DNA of 64,000 bases, taken from Luteitalea pratensis. GTDB lineage: Bacteria > Acidobacteriota > Vicinamibacteria > Vicinamibacterales > Vicinamibacteraceae. This document shows, in pieces, positions 7,644-18,878 of this stretch. Under the pieces are notes generated by a model. The model had not been told where the DNA came from and did no database searches. It saw nothing but the letters and a program-made list of their open reading frames with translations. The position numbers and the translations under genes are program-made. Position 1 is the stretch's first letter. Each line of letters opens with the position of its first letter. Location of the stretch: NCBI RefSeq assembly GCF_001618865.1, contig NZ_CP015136.1:434001-498000 (forward strand). The letters run 5' to 3'.

Positions 7644-10600
7644 ATGAGTGATATCGATCTGTCGGCCATTCGCGCCCGGCTCGCCTCGGCTTCGGGGCCC
7701 ACGTTCTGGCGCAGCCTGGACGAGGTTGCCGAGACGCCGGAGTTCCAGCAGTACCTGCAGCGCGAGTTCCCCGAGAACGCGGCGGAGTGGAGCGATCCGG
7801 CCGGGCGGCGACAGTTCCTCAAGTTGATGGGCGCATCGTTGGCGCTCGCCGGCGTGACCGGCTGCACGCGGCAGCCCACCGAACACATCGTCCCCTACGT
7901 CGTCGCGCCCGAGGGCTACGTCCCGGGCAAGACGCAGTTGTTCGCGACGGCGATGCCGCGTGATGGCTACGCCGAGCCCATGCTGGCCGTGAGTCATCAC
8001 GGCCGGCCGATCAAGATCGAGCCGAACCCGGAACACCCGGCCGGCGGCGGCACCAGCCGCTATGCGCAGGCGTCGATTCTCGGCCTCTACGATCCGGATC
8101 GCTCCCAGGCCCTCACGTACATCGGCGAGATTCGTTCGTTCACGGATTACCAGACCGCGATGGCCGGCGCACTCAACGCGCAGCGCGCCGTTGCCGGCGC
8201 CGGCCTCCGCATCCTCACCGGTACGGTCACCTCGCCGACGCTCGCCTCGCAGATCGAGGCCACGCTGCAGGCCTTCCCGCAGGCGCGCTGGATCCAGTAC
8301 GAACCACTGGGCGGCGGCGTCGCCGACGTACTGGGCCGCGCCTTCGGCCAGCGCGTCGAGCCGCGACTGAAGATCGAGAACGCCGACGTCATCCTGTCGC
8401 TCGACGGCGACTTCATGGATTGCGGGCCGGGCGAGATTCGCAACGCCCGGGCGTTCGCCGATCGGCGTCGTCTCGAGGGCGGCGTGACCACCATGAACCG
8501 GCTGTACATGGTGGAGAGCCGCACGAGCAACACCGGCACCAAGGCCGACCACCGTCTCGCGGTCCGTGCCGCCGACATCGACGCCGTAGCGCGCGCGATC
8601 GCCGCCAGGGTGGGGGTGGCCGGCGTGACGGCTGGCGCACTGCCTCCAACGGTGACGCAGGCCTGGATCGACGCCGCGGCTGCCGACCTCAAGGCGGCCG
8701 GTGCCAAGGCGCTGGTCGTGGCTGGTGAACAGCAGTCCGCAGCCGTCCAGGTGCTGGCGGCGGCGATGAACCAGGCGCTCGGCGCCGTCGGCTCCACCGT
8801 CGAGTATCTGCCGTCGCAGGCGGCGCGTGTCGACGGACGCATGGGCACGCTCGGCGAACTGGTCGGCGAGATGGCCGGGCGCAAGGTCGACCTGCTCGTC
8901 ATGGTCGATGTCAATCCGGTATACGACGCGCCAGTCGATCTCGGCTTCGCGGATCAGCTGAAAAAGGTCACGGTGCGCGTCCACGCGGGGCTCTACGTCG
9001 ACGAGACCGCGGAACTGTCGCAGTGGCACGTGCCGCTCACGCATTACCTGGAGAGCTGGGGCGATGTCCGCGCCGCCGACGGGACGGTGTCGATCATGCA
9101 GCCGCTGATCAACCCGTTGTACGACACGGCGCGCAGCCCGCACGAGGTGCTGGCGGCCTTTGGCGACACCCCCCTGGCGACGGCCTTCGAAACGGTCAAG
9201 GCCTACTGGGACGCGGCCTACGGCGCTGGATCGTTCACGGCACCCGACGGTGCGGCCTTCGCCAGCGGCGACAAGTTCTGGCGGCGCGCGGTGCACGACG
9301 GCTTCATCCACGGCACCGCCGCCACCGCGGTGACGATCGGAGCCCCGTCGGCGATACCGGCGGCTCCGGCTGCGCCGGCGCCGGAAGCCGTCGAGGTGAC
9401 GTTCAGCGGCGACGCCAGCGTCCATGACGGCCGCTTTGCCAACAACCCGTGGCTGCAGGAACTGCCCAAGCCCCTCAACAAGGTCACCTGGGACAACGTC
9501 CTCATCATGAGCCCGCGCACCGCCGAGAAGTACGGCATCGCGGCGCAGAAGATGACCAGGTATCAGGCCCATGTGGCCACCGTGACCCTGAACGGGCGGT
9601 CGGTCTCCGGGCCGGTGTGGGTGCAGGCCGGTCATCCCGACAACTCGGTCAACCTGCAACTCGGGTACGGCCGCTCGCGTGCCGGCCGGGTCGGCACGGG
9701 TCTGGGCTACAACGCGAACCTGGTGCGCCGTTGGTCGGCGCCCTTCTTCGCCGTCGGCGCACAGGTGCAGGCGACTGGCGACACTTACACGGTCGCCAGC
9801 ACGCAGATGCACTTCAACATGGAGCAGCGTGCGGTGGTTCGCGCCGCGCCGCTGCCGCTGTACAAGGCCGAACCCACGTTTGCCCAGCATATGACGCATG
9901 TCCCCAAGTACGAGGACACGCTGCATGGCAACGAGTGGCAGTACGCGGGCTACAAGTGGGGGATGGTCATCGACCTCAACGCCTGCGACGGGTGCAATGC
10001 CTGTGTCGTGGCGTGCGTGTCGGAGAACAACATCCCGGTCGTGGGCAAGGAGCAGGTCGCCAGGGGGCGCGAGATGCACTGGATCCGCATCGACCGCTAC
10101 TACGAGGGCGATCTCGACAACCCCACGGTGCACGACCAGCCCCTCACGTGCATGCAGTGCGAGAACGCACCGTGCGAGGTGGTGTGTCCCGTCGCCGCGA
10201 CGACGCACAACGAGGAGGGGCTGAACGACATGGTCTACAACCGCTGCGTGGGCACGCGCTACTGCGCGAACAACTGCCCCTACAAGGTGCGGCGGTTCAA
10301 CTTCCTCCTCTTCTCCGACTGGGACACCAAGTCGCTGAAGATGGCGCGCAATCCCGAAGTCACGGTGCGCAGCCGCGGCGTGATGGAGAAGTGCACCTAC
10401 TGCGTGCAGCGCATCAGCTCGGCGCGCATCACGTCCAAGCTCGAGGATCGGCGGATTCGCGATGGCGAGATCCGTACCGCGTGCCAGACGGCGTGCCCGA
10501 CCAAGGCGATCCACTTCGGCGACCTGAACGACCCGGGCAGCCAGGTGGCCAAGCTCCGCGCCGAGCCGCGCAACTACGGGCTGCTCGAGGATCTCAACAC

Positions 10601-10808
10601 GCGGCCGCGCACCACGTATCTGGCCGCCGTGCGCAACCCGAACCCGGTGATCTCCCCGGAGGCAGCGCAGGTGACCACCGGCGGTCACGGCGCTGCGGCC
10701 GAGGGGCATGCCCCGGCGACCGCGCCCGGGGAACACCCGGCTGCGCCTGGCTCCGGCGAGACAAGCGGCAAGGCGGCGGCTCCGGCCGCGCCGGCCAAGA
10801 CGCACTAG
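7644..10808 (+). CDS. actB: Alternative complex III subunit ActB, molybdopterin-like domain fused to iron-sulfur domain
   Basis: A 1054-residue fusion typical of ActB: an N-terminal molybdopterin-oxidoreductase-like domain without visible cofactor-binding cysteines, then a four-cluster ferredoxin module. Cysteine runs seen include CDGCNACVVAC, CMQCENAPCEVVC, CVGTRYCANNC and CTYC with CQTACP. Residues 51-56 onward read GRRQFLKLMG and end in GVTGC, a twin-arginine signal with a lipobox-like Cys, so folded export by Tat is expected. The ATG at 7644 is chosen over an in-frame start at 7593 because the shorter protein keeps the known ActB N-terminus. The C-terminal tail is rich in Ala, Pro and Gly. 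Confidence 0.94.
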   Translation: MSDIDLSAIRARLASASGPTFWRSLDEVAETPEFQQYLQREFPENAAEWSDPAGRRQFLKLMGASLALAGVTGCTRQPTEHIVPYVVAPEGYVPGKTQLFATAMPRDGYAEPMLAVSHHGRPIKIEPNPEHPAGGGTSRYAQASILGLYDPDRSQALTYIGEIRSFTDYQTAMAGALNAQRAVAGAGLRILTGTVTSPTLASQIEATLQAFPQARWIQYEPLGGGVADVLGRAFGQRVEPRLKIENADVILSLDGDFMDCGPGEIRNARAFADRRRLEGGVTTMNRLYMVESRTSNTGTKADHRLAVRAADIDAVARAIAARVGVAGVTAGALPPTVTQAWIDAAAADLKAAGAKALVVAGEQQSAAVQVLAAAMNQALGAVGSTVEYLPSQAARVDGRMGTLGELVGEMAGRKVDLLVMVDVNPVYDAPVDLGFADQLKKVTVRVHAGLYVDETAELSQWHVPLTHYLESWGDVRAADGTVSIMQPLINPLYDTARSPHEVLAAFGDTPLATAFETVKAYWDAAYGAGSFTAPDGAAFASGDKFWRRAVHDGFIHGTAATAVTIGAPSAIPAAPAAPAPEAVEVTFSGDASVHDGRFANNPWLQELPKPLNKVTWDNVLIMSPRTAEKYGIAAQKMTRYQAHVATVTLNGRSVSGPVWVQAGHPDNSVNLQLGYGRSRAGRVGTGLGYNANLVRRWSAPFFAVGAQVQATGDTYTVASTQMHFNMEQRAVVRAAPLPLYKAEPTFAQHMTHVPKYEDTLHGNEWQYAGYKWGMVIDLNACDGCNACVVACVSENNIPVVGKEQVARGREMHWIRIDRYYEGDLDNPTVHDQPLTCMQCENAPCEVVCPVAATTHNEEGLNDMVYNRCVGTRYCANNCPYKVRRFNFLLFSDWDTKSLKMARNPEVTVRSRGVMEKCTYCVQRISSARITSKLEDRRIRDGEIRTACQTACPTKAIHFGDLNDPGSQVAKLRAEPRNYGLLEDLNTRPRTTYLAAVRNPNPVISPEAAQVTTGGHGAAAEGHAPATAPGEHPAAPGSGETSGKAAAPAAPAKTH

Positions 10809-10811
10809 GAC

Positions 10812-12263
10812 ATGTGTGGTGGCGCGCCCGCGTGGCGCGCCGCCGCTGATGCAGCAATCAGGACAGGACGCGAGGCAACCTTGCTAGACCACGCGAAGGA
10901 AGCAGTACCCGGAGCGCGCTACCTGGCGCCAGGGCACAACTTCGGATCGATCTCCGACAAGATCGCCGGGATCATCACGGGGCGCACGCCCTTCAGCTGG
11001 TTCGTCGGGTTCTTGATCGGCTTCAGCATCCTCCAGCTGCTGCTGGTGGCGCTGACCTACCTCGTGTTCAAGGGCACTGGCATCTGGGGCGTCAACAACC
11101 CGGTCGGCTGGGGCTTCGCAATCATCAACTTCGTGTGGTGGATCGGCATCGGCCATGCCGGCACGCTGATCTCCGCCATCCTGATGCTGTTCCGGCAGCA
11201 CTGGCGCACCTCGATCAATCGCGCCGCCGAGGCCATGACGGTCTTTGCGGTCGCCTGCGCGGCCATCTTCCCGATCTTCCACACCGGCCGTCCCTGGCTC
11301 GCGGCCTACTGGCTGTTCCCGTATCCCAACTCGATGGCGCTGTGGCCCAACTTCCGCAGCCCGTTGATCTGGGACGTGTTCGCGGTCTCCACGTACGCGA
11401 CGGTCTCGATCGTGTTCTGGTACATCGGCCTCATTCCCGACCTCGCCACGATGCGCGATCGCGCGAAGTCGCCGATCACGCAGCGGCTGTACGGCATGTT
11501 CGCGCTCGGCTGGCGCGGCTCGGCCATCCACTGGCAGCGTTACGAGACGGCGTCGCTGATGCTGGCGGGTCTGAGCACGCCGCTGGTGCTGTCGGTCCAC
11601 ACGGTGGTGAGCTTCGACTTCGCCGTCTCGGTGATCCCGGGCTGGCACGCGACGATCTTCCCGCCCTACTTCGTCGCCGGCGCGATCTACGCCGGATTCG
11701 CGATGGTGCTGACGCTGATGATCCCGATGCGCGCCATCTACGGTTTGCACGACTTCATCACCGAGCGCCACATCGACAACATGGCCAAGGTGACGCTGGC
11801 CACCGGCCTGATCGTCTTCTACGGCTACTGCATGGAGGCGTTCTTCGGCTGGTACAGCGCCAATCAGTTCGAGCAGTTCATGATCACGAACCGGATGACC
11901 GGTCCGTACGCGGGCTACTACTGGGCGCTGATCACCTGCAACGGCGTGATTCCACAGCTGCTCTGGTCCCGGAAGATCCGCACGTCGGTGGTGCCCCTCT
12001 TCGCCGTGTGCATGGTCGTCAACGTGGGCATGTGGCTCGAGCGATTCGTGATCGTCATCACCTCGCTGCATCGCGATTTCCTGCCCGGCTCCTGGGGCAT
12101 GTACTACCCGACCGTGTGGGACTGGAGCACGTTCATCGGCACGATGGGCCTGTTCCTGACCCTGTTCTACCTCTTCATCCGCGTGCTGCCGATGATTTCG
12201 ATCTTCGAGATCCGCACCCTGACGCCGGCGGCCCACGCCAAGGGGGATGCGCACCATGGCTGA
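10812..12263 (+). CDS. actC: Alternative complex III subunit ActC, NrfD-like quinol-oxidising membrane subunit
   Basis: A polytopic NrfD/PsrC-family protein with about ten membrane segments, the site where ACIII oxidises menaquinol. Motifs include WGFAIINFVWWIGIGHAGTLISA, HTGRPWLAAYW and WHATIFPPYFVAGAIYAGFA. It lies between actB and actD, as in other ACIII operons, and overlaps actD by 8 bp. The start is uncertain. ATG 10812 lies 3 bp after the actB stop and would encode a palindromic GC-rich stretch, whereas TTG at 10881, with GAGG upstream, starts LLDHAKEAVPGARYLAPGHN and looks more natural. Confidence 0.93.
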   Translation: MCGGAPAWRAAADAAIRTGREATLLDHAKEAVPGARYLAPGHNFGSISDKIAGIITGRTPFSWFVGFLIGFSILQLLLVALTYLVFKGTGIWGVNNPVGWGFAIINFVWWIGIGHAGTLISAILMLFRQHWRTSINRAAEAMTVFAVACAAIFPIFHTGRPWLAAYWLFPYPNSMALWPNFRSPLIWDVFAVSTYATVSIVFWYIGLIPDLATMRDRAKSPITQRLYGMFALGWRGSAIHWQRYETASLMLAGLSTPLVLSVHTVVSFDFAVSVIPGWHATIFPPYFVAGAIYAGFAMVLTLMIPMRAIYGLHDFITERHIDNMAKVTLATGLIVFYGYCMEAFFGWYSANQFEQFMITNRMTGPYAGYYWALITCNGVIPQLLWSRKIRTSVVPLFAVCMVVNVGMWLERFVIVITSLHRDFLPGSWGMYYPTVWDWSTFIGTMGLFLTLFYLFIRVLPMISIFEIRTLTPAAHAKGDAHHG

Positions 12264-12807
12264 TGTCCAGCAGTCCGCTGGCGTCTACGGCGTGATGGCC
12301 GAATTCGCCGACGCAACCGAACTGGTGGCCGCGGCCAAGGCGGCCCACGCCGAAGGCTACCGGCAGATGGATGCGTTCACCGCCGCGCCGATCCACGGCC
12401 TGGCCGAGGCCCTCGGCCACGACGACCGGCGCGTGCAGAAGTTCACGTTCATCGGCGGCGTGCTCGGGTTCCTGGGCGGTTTCGCGCTCTGTTACTGGAC
12501 CTCGGTGATCAACTACCCGCTCAACATCGGCGGCCGCCCGCTCAACAGCTGGGTGGCGTTCTCGATCCCGACGTACGAGACGACGATTCTCCTGTCGGCG
12601 CTGGCCACCGCGGGCGGCATGCTGGCCATCAGTGGCCTGCCGATGCCCTACCACCCGGTGTTCAACGTCGAGGCCTTCCGCAAGACCGCCAGCAGCACGG
12701 GCTTCTTCCTGTGCATCGAGGCCACCGATCCGCGGTTCGATCTCGCGCGGACGCGGGTGTTCCTCGAGGGACTGCGCCCCAGGGCGATCAACGAGGTGAA
12801 CGCGTAA
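12256..12807 (+). CDS. actD: Alternative complex III subunit ActD (DUF3341)
   Basis: A 183-residue DUF3341 protein with two membrane segments (about residues 65-85 and 105-130), the usual ActD of ACIII. The N-terminal GVMAEFADATELVAAAKAAH stretch is the cytoplasmic domain signature. It is a structural subunit flanking ActC and ActF with no cofactor. Its start overlaps the end of actC, so coupling is likely. C-terminal FFLCIEATDPRFD is typical. Confidence 0.93.
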   Translation: MADVQQSAGVYGVMAEFADATELVAAAKAAHAEGYRQMDAFTAAPIHGLAEALGHDDRRVQKFTFIGGVLGFLGGFALCYWTSVINYPLNIGGRPLNSWVAFSIPTYETTILLSALATAGGMLAISGLPMPYHPVFNVEAFRKTASSTGFFLCIEATDPRFDLARTRVFLEGLRPRAINEVNA

Positions 12808-12810
12808 GCC

Positions 12811-13524
12811 ATGGCCCACGCACTGAACATCGTCCGGGCGGCTCGGGGAGCCGCCCCTCCCGAGGTGGGGTGCGCCTCCGGACGCACGCGGCAGGGCCGC
12901 ACCAGCCGGTTCGCCCTCATGGGCGGGCTGCTGCTGGCCGGCGGCCTGCTCGCGGGCTGCCGCCAGGACATGCACGACGCGCCGCGCTACGAAGCGCTCG
13001 AGGAGAGCGACTTCTTCGCCGACAAGCGGGCGATGCGCCCGATCCCGGAAGGCACGGTCGCCCGCGGCAACCTGCGCGAGGACGACGTCTACTACACCGG
13101 CAAGCGGGATGGCGAAATCATCCAGGAACTGCCCGCGCAGGTGAAGGTCGACAAGGCCCTCCTCGACCGCGGCCAGCAGCGCTTCAACATCTACTGCGCG
13201 CCGTGCCACTCGCCGCTCGGCGACGGCAACGGCACCGTCGTCCAGCGCGGCTACAAACGGCCGGCGTCGTATCACGACCCGCGGCTCCGGAACATGGGGA
13301 TCGGCTACTTCTACGACGTGATCACGAACGGCTTCGGCCAGATGCCGGACTACACGGCGCAGGTGGCGCCCGCGGATCGCTGGGCGATCGCCGCCTACAT
13401 CCGGGTGCTGCAGCGCAGCCAGGCGGGCACGATCGAGGATGTGCCGGCCGACCATCGCGGCGAACTCGACGGCAAGGCGCCGGCGGCCGAAGCGTCCCAT
13501 GGAGGAGGGGCCGCGCATGACTGA
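12811..13524 (+). CDS. actE: Alternative complex III subunit ActE, monoheme cytochrome c lipoprotein
   Basis: A 237-residue lipoprotein cytochrome: the hydrophobic segment LMGGLLLAGGLLAGC supplies the lipobox Cys, and CAPCH is the single heme motif, with a later Met (QMPDY) as probable sixth ligand. It is the ACIII subunit thought to hand electrons on to the oxidase. Residues 10-22 (RAARGAAPPEVG) are encoded by a copy of the 26-bp dispersed palindrome at 12836-12861, an apparent in-frame insertion ahead of the signal segment; an internal ATG at 12919 would avoid it. The end overlaps actF. Confidence 0.93.
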   Translation: MAHALNIVRAARGAAPPEVGCASGRTRQGRTSRFALMGGLLLAGGLLAGCRQDMHDAPRYEALEESDFFADKRAMRPIPEGTVARGNLREDDVYYTGKRDGEIIQELPAQVKVDKALLDRGQQRFNIYCAPCHSPLGDGNGTVVQRGYKRPASYHDPRLRNMGIGYFYDVITNGFGQMPDYTAQVAPADRWAIAAYIRVLQRSQAGTIEDVPADHRGELDGKAPAAEASHGGGAAHD

Positions 13525-14704
13525 GCCCACTCTCAACCCCGCGGACTTCCAGGCGCCGCCGCAGATCGACACGATGCAGAAGGTGGGGCTGGGGATGGGG
13601 CTGGTCGGCCTCATCGGCCTGGCCGTCGGCTTTGCCGGCGACCACGCCCAGTTCTACAAGTCGTACCTGCTGGCGTACGTATTCGTGCTCGGGATCCCGA
13701 TCGGCAGCCTCGCGTTGCTGATGATCCACCACCTGTCGGGCGGTCGCTGGAGTCTCGCGCTGCGCCGGACGTTCGAGGCCTCGGCCCGCACCATCCCGCT
13801 GATGGCGGTGCTGTTCCTGCCCGTCATCCTCGGCATTCACGACCTCTACGAGTGGTCGCACGCGGATGTCGTGGCCGCGGACCCGATCCTGCTGCACAAG
13901 GCGCCGTACCTGAATCAGGCCGGCTTCATCCTGCGCGCTGCCGGCTACTTCGCCATCTGGTCGTTCCTGGCGGTGATGCTGGGCCGATGGTCGGCGCAGC
14001 AGGACAGCCAGGACTTCCCGCTCGATCGCTTCAACAAGATCAGCGGGCCGGGCGTCCTGATCCTCAGCCTCACGGTGACGTTCGCCTCGGTCGACTGGGT
14101 GATGTCGCTCGATCCGCACTGGTTCTCGACGATCTTCGGGCTGTGGTTCCTCGTCGGCATGGCACTGACGGCACTCGCGTTCTCGATCGTCGTCGCGTCG
14201 TTGCTGCACAGCAACGGCCACGTCGCCAAGGCGCTGTCGACGGACCGTTTCCACGACTACGGCACGCTGCTCTACGCCTTCATCATGCTGTGGGCGTACC
14301 TGGCCTATTCACAGTTCCTGATCGTCTGGTCGGCGAACCTGCCCGAGGAGATTCCGTACTACCTGCGCCGCTTCGGCGACGGCTGGCAGGGCGTGACGCT
14401 GGTCCTCGTCGCGGGCCACTTCGTGTTGCCCTGGCTGCTGCTGCTGTTCCGTTCCACCAAGCGCATCACGCGTCGCCTGGTCACGGTGGCGTGCCTGATG
14501 CTCGTCATGCGGTTCCTGGACGTGTTCTGGCTGATCGCGCCATGGGTCAAGCAGGGCGCGTTCGGCGTGCACTGGATGGACATCGCCGCCGTGTTCGCGG
14601 TGCTCGGCTTGTGGGTCGGCGCCTTCTGCTACCTGTTGAAGGGCCGGGCTGTCCTGCCGGTGGGCGACCCGTATCTTCCGGAGGCGTTGGCCGATGGCCA
14701 CTGA
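13517..14704 (+). CDS. actF: Alternative complex III subunit ActF, NrfD-like membrane protein
   Basis: The second NrfD-like polytopic subunit (395 residues, about ten membrane segments), paralogous to ActC. Recognisable parts are YEWSHADVV, WSFLAVMLGRWSAQQD, FASVDWVMSLDPHWFSTIFG and VMRFLDVFWLIAPW. ATG 13517 follows GGAGGAGGGG and overlaps the actE stop by 8 bp. It overlaps the next gene by 11 bp, so the whole block is translationally coupled. Confidence 0.94.
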   Translation: MTEPTLNPADFQAPPQIDTMQKVGLGMGLVGLIGLAVGFAGDHAQFYKSYLLAYVFVLGIPIGSLALLMIHHLSGGRWSLALRRTFEASARTIPLMAVLFLPVILGIHDLYEWSHADVVAADPILLHKAPYLNQAGFILRAAGYFAIWSFLAVMLGRWSAQQDSQDFPLDRFNKISGPGVLILSLTVTFASVDWVMSLDPHWFSTIFGLWFLVGMALTALAFSIVVASLLHSNGHVAKALSTDRFHDYGTLLYAFIMLWAYLAYSQFLIVWSANLPEEIPYYLRRFGDGWQGVTLVLVAGHFVLPWLLLLFRSTKRITRRLVTVACLMLVMRFLDVFWLIAPWVKQGAFGVHWMDIAAVFAVLGLWVGAFCYLLKGRAVLPVGDPYLPEALADGH

Positions 14705-15257
14705 TCACCATCACCCCCGCACCTCGCACGGCGACGACGGACCCGGGCCGTTGAACCACGAGCCGACCGACATCTCCCTCGAGGGGATCGGCAAGCTCAC
14801 CATCGGCTTCGTGATCATCCTGCTGGTCGTGTCGACGGCCATGTACGGCACTTACCGGCTGCTCGATCGCCGGGCGCGTGCGGCCGACGCGGCGGCGTCG
14901 AAACTCGACAAGGGCTACGGTCGCGTGGACGTCGCCGGCGCTCCGTTGATGAACGCGCCGAACGCCCTCGAGGCTGGTGGCCGCCTGCCCGCCGGTCCGA
15001 AGATGCTCACGAACGAACCAGTCTGGCTGCGCGACGTTCGCGCCCAGCAACTGGCCGCCACGACCACGTACGGCTGGGTCAACAAGGAAGCTGGCGTCGT
15101 CCGCGTGCCGATCGAACGCGCCAAGCAACTGATCCTCGAAGCAGGGTTGCCGGCGACAACGGCCCCCGCTGCGGCCCCGGAACCTGCGGCCGCTGCACCG
15201 GCGCCGGCCGCCCCTGGCGCGACGACTCCCGCGGCGCCGCCGCCGGGCGTGCACTAG
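14694..15257 (+). CDS. ACIII-associated single-pass membrane protein of unknown function
   Basis: A 187-residue protein with a polar N-terminus, one membrane helix (about residues 39-60, FVIILLVVSTAMYGTYRLLD), then an outer domain containing YGWVNKEAGVVRVPIERAKQLILEAGLP and an Ala/Pro-rich tail. Proteins with this RVPIERA-type block recur between ActF and SCO genes in ACIII operons; I know of no assigned function. A GGAGG site precedes its ATG inside actF. It may aid assembly of the ACIII-oxidase supercomplex, which is an inference from position. Confidence 0.85.
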   Translation: MATDHHHPRTSHGDDGPGPLNHEPTDISLEGIGKLTIGFVIILLVVSTAMYGTYRLLDRRARAADAAASKLDKGYGRVDVAGAPLMNAPNALEAGGRLPAGPKMLTNEPVWLRDVRAQQLAATTTYGWVNKEAGVVRVPIERAKQLILEAGLPATTAPAAAPEPAAAAPAPAAPGATTPAAPPPGVH

Positions 15258-15261
15258 GACA

Positions 15262-15325
15262 ACGGTAGGGCCGGCTCTCCGAGCCGGCCGAGAGCAGGAA
15301 AACAGGAACTCAGGAAGTCAGGTAC
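15262..15325. repeat. 26-bp palindrome plus CAGGAA-rich repeats inside the respiratory operon
   Basis: A copy of the dispersed 26-bp palindrome occupies 15262-15287 (stem GGCCGGCTC/GAGCCGGCC, loop TCC, preceded by GGTAG). It is followed by degenerate CAGGAA/CAGGAAGT repeats up to 15325. It fills the only sizeable gap between the ACIII genes and sco. Confidence 0.8.
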
Positions 15326-15330
15326 TTACG

Positions 15331-16224
15331 ATGCACGCACTCGCCATCCTTCGTCACGCAGCGCTTGCGACCCTCCTGGTCGTCACGGCCGCCGTGTGGC
15401 CGGTGGCCGGACAGGGTGCCATCCGGTCCGAGCCGGGCGACCCGTCGGACAAGAAACCGAGGGCGCTCGAGGGCGTCACCTACGCGCAGCGGCTCGGGGA
15501 TCAGGTGCCCGCCGACCTCGCGTTCGTCGACGAGACCGGCAAGTCCGTGCGTCTCGGCGACTACTTCGGCCGACGTCCGATCGTGCTCGCGCTGGCGTAC
15601 TACGAATGCCCGATGCTCTGCACGCAGGTGCTGTCGGGGATGACCGCCGGGCTCAAGGGCCTCAAGTTCAGCGCCGGGCAGGAGTTCGAGGTCGTCGTGG
15701 TCAGCATCGACCCGGGCGAGGGGCCCGGGCTGGCAGCGGCCAAGAAGGCGACCTACGTCGCGCACTACGACCGCGAGAACACCGCCGGCGCATGGCACTT
15801 CCTCACCGGTCACAAGGCGGACATCGATCGCCTCGCGCAGACGGTGGGCTTCTCGTATTCGTACGACGAGACCATTGATCAGTACGCGCACGCCGCAGGG
15901 CTGTCGATCCTGACGCCCGACGGCAGGATTGCGCGATACCTCTTCGGCATCGACTTCGCGCCACGCGACCTGCGCCTGGCCATCGTCGAGGCAGCCGACC
16001 GCAAGATCGGGTCGCCGGTCGATTCGGTGCTGCTGTATTGCTATCACTACGATCCGGCCACGGGAAAGTACGGGCTGATGGCGATGCGGATCGTGCGGAC
16101 CGCAGGCGTGCTGTTCGTGCTCGCGATGGTGGCGGGCTGGGTGGTCCTGCGGCGCCGCGAGCGCCGCGGCCTGTACGGCGTTCCCCCGGTGGGTGTGCCG
16201 CCGGGCGCTTCACACAAGGCGTAA
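15331..16224 (+). CDS. SCO1/SenC/PrrC family copper chaperone
   Basis: A thioredoxin-fold copper protein that delivers copper to, or reduces, the CuA site of cytochrome oxidase subunit II, whose gene follows directly. The 297-residue protein has an N-terminal signal or anchor, the copper motif CPMLC (Cys93, Cys97) and the distant ligand His187 in DQYAHAAG. A C-terminal membrane helix (LFVLAMVAGWVVLRRR) is an extra anchor, as in several acidobacterial SCO proteins. Start ATG 15331 is preceded by repeat sequence with a weak AGG. Confidence 0.93.
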   Translation: MHALAILRHAALATLLVVTAAVWPVAGQGAIRSEPGDPSDKKPRALEGVTYAQRLGDQVPADLAFVDETGKSVRLGDYFGRRPIVLALAYYECPMLCTQVLSGMTAGLKGLKFSAGQEFEVVVVSIDPGEGPGLAAAKKATYVAHYDRENTAGAWHFLTGHKADIDRLAQTVGFSYSYDETIDQYAHAAGLSILTPDGRIARYLFGIDFAPRDLRLAIVEAADRKIGSPVDSVLLYCYHYDPATGKYGLMAMRIVRTAGVLFVLAMVAGWVVLRRRERRGLYGVPPVGVPPGASHKA

Positions 16225-16234
16225 GTCAAAGGAT

Positions 16235-17221
16235 ATGGGCGGCACCTTCACACTCTTTCCCACGCAGGCGTCGACGATGGCAGGTCGCGTCGACAACCTG
16301 TACTTCTTCATGCTCGCGGTCACCCTGTTCTTCTCGGTGGTCGTGGCGGGCCTCGTCGTGACGCTCGCGGTCAAGTACCGTCGCCGCAAGGCCGACGACG
16401 TGGGCGCGAACATCCACGGCAGCACGGCGCTCGAGGTCATCTGGACCGCGATCCCGCTGCTCATCGCCATGGTGATGTTCGTGTGGGGCACGAGCGTGTA
16501 CTTTGCGCTCGCCAAGCCGCCCGCCGAGGCGATGGAGGTCTACATCGTCGGCAAGCGCTGGATGTGGAAGGCGCAGCACCTCACCGGACATCGTGAGATC
16601 AACCAGTTGCACGTGCCGGTGGGGACGCCGGTCAAGCTGCTGATCTCGTCCGAGGACGTGATCCACGCCTACTACATCCCGGCGTTCCGCCAGAAGATCG
16701 ACGCCGTACCCGGCAAGACCACGACGATGTGGTTCGAGGCGAGCAAGGCAGGCACCTACCAGCTGTTCTGCGCGGAGTACTGCGGCACCCAGCACTCGGG
16801 CATGATCGGCAAGGTCGTCGCGATGGAGCCGCGTGAGTTCCAGCAGTGGCTCAGCGGCGGCGCACCGGCCGGGACGCTGACCTCGAGCGGCGAGCAGGAA
16901 TTCGCCATGCTCGGTTGCGTGACCTGCCACCGCGACGACGGCTCGGGTCGCGCGCCGTCGCTCGTCGGCGTGTTCGGCAAGCCGCAGCGGATGGCCAACG
17001 GCACGACCGTCATCGCCGATGAGAGCTACCTGCGCGAATCGATCCTCAATCCGCAGGCGAAGGTGGTGCAGGGCTATCAGCCGCTCATGCCGGCCTACCA
17101 GGGACAGATCAGCGAGGACAACCTCGTGACGCTGCTCGCGTACATCAAGTCGCTCGAGAAGCCGGCGGCCAAAGGCGCGCCGGCGACGGACGAGAGTGCC
17201 GCCCCCGCGGGCAGGCAGTAG
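16235..17221 (+). CDS. ctaC: Cytochrome c oxidase subunit II with fused cytochrome c (caa3 type)
   Basis: A 328-residue subunit II. Two membrane helices come first, then a cupredoxin CuA domain with CAEYC, HSGM and an upstream His, then a C-terminal cytochrome c domain with CVTCH and distal Met (LMPAYQGQ). The fused cytochrome makes this a caa3 oxidase that can take electrons straight from ACIII. ATG 16235 is used because AAAGGA precedes it; an upstream in-frame ATG at 16193 overlaps sco and adds no sensible sequence. Confidence 0.95.
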   Translation: MGGTFTLFPTQASTMAGRVDNLYFFMLAVTLFFSVVVAGLVVTLAVKYRRRKADDVGANIHGSTALEVIWTAIPLLIAMVMFVWGTSVYFALAKPPAEAMEVYIVGKRWMWKAQHLTGHREINQLHVPVGTPVKLLISSEDVIHAYYIPAFRQKIDAVPGKTTTMWFEASKAGTYQLFCAEYCGTQHSGMIGKVVAMEPREFQQWLSGGAPAGTLTSSGEQEFAMLGCVTCHRDDGSGRAPSLVGVFGKPQRMANGTTVIADESYLRESILNPQAKVVQGYQPLMPAYQGQISEDNLVTLLAYIKSLEKPAAKGAPATDESAAPAGRQ

Positions 17222-17230
17222 GACACGGCC

Positions 17231-18877
<1,647 letters not shown>

Positions 18878-18878
18878 G

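Noticed and set aside
6792-10805. Very long open frame on the minus strand opposite actA-actB
   Set aside because: It is antisense to genes with clear heme and iron-sulfur motifs, is rich in Arg, His and Gly, and has no domain; long antisense frames are expected in GC-rich codon usage.
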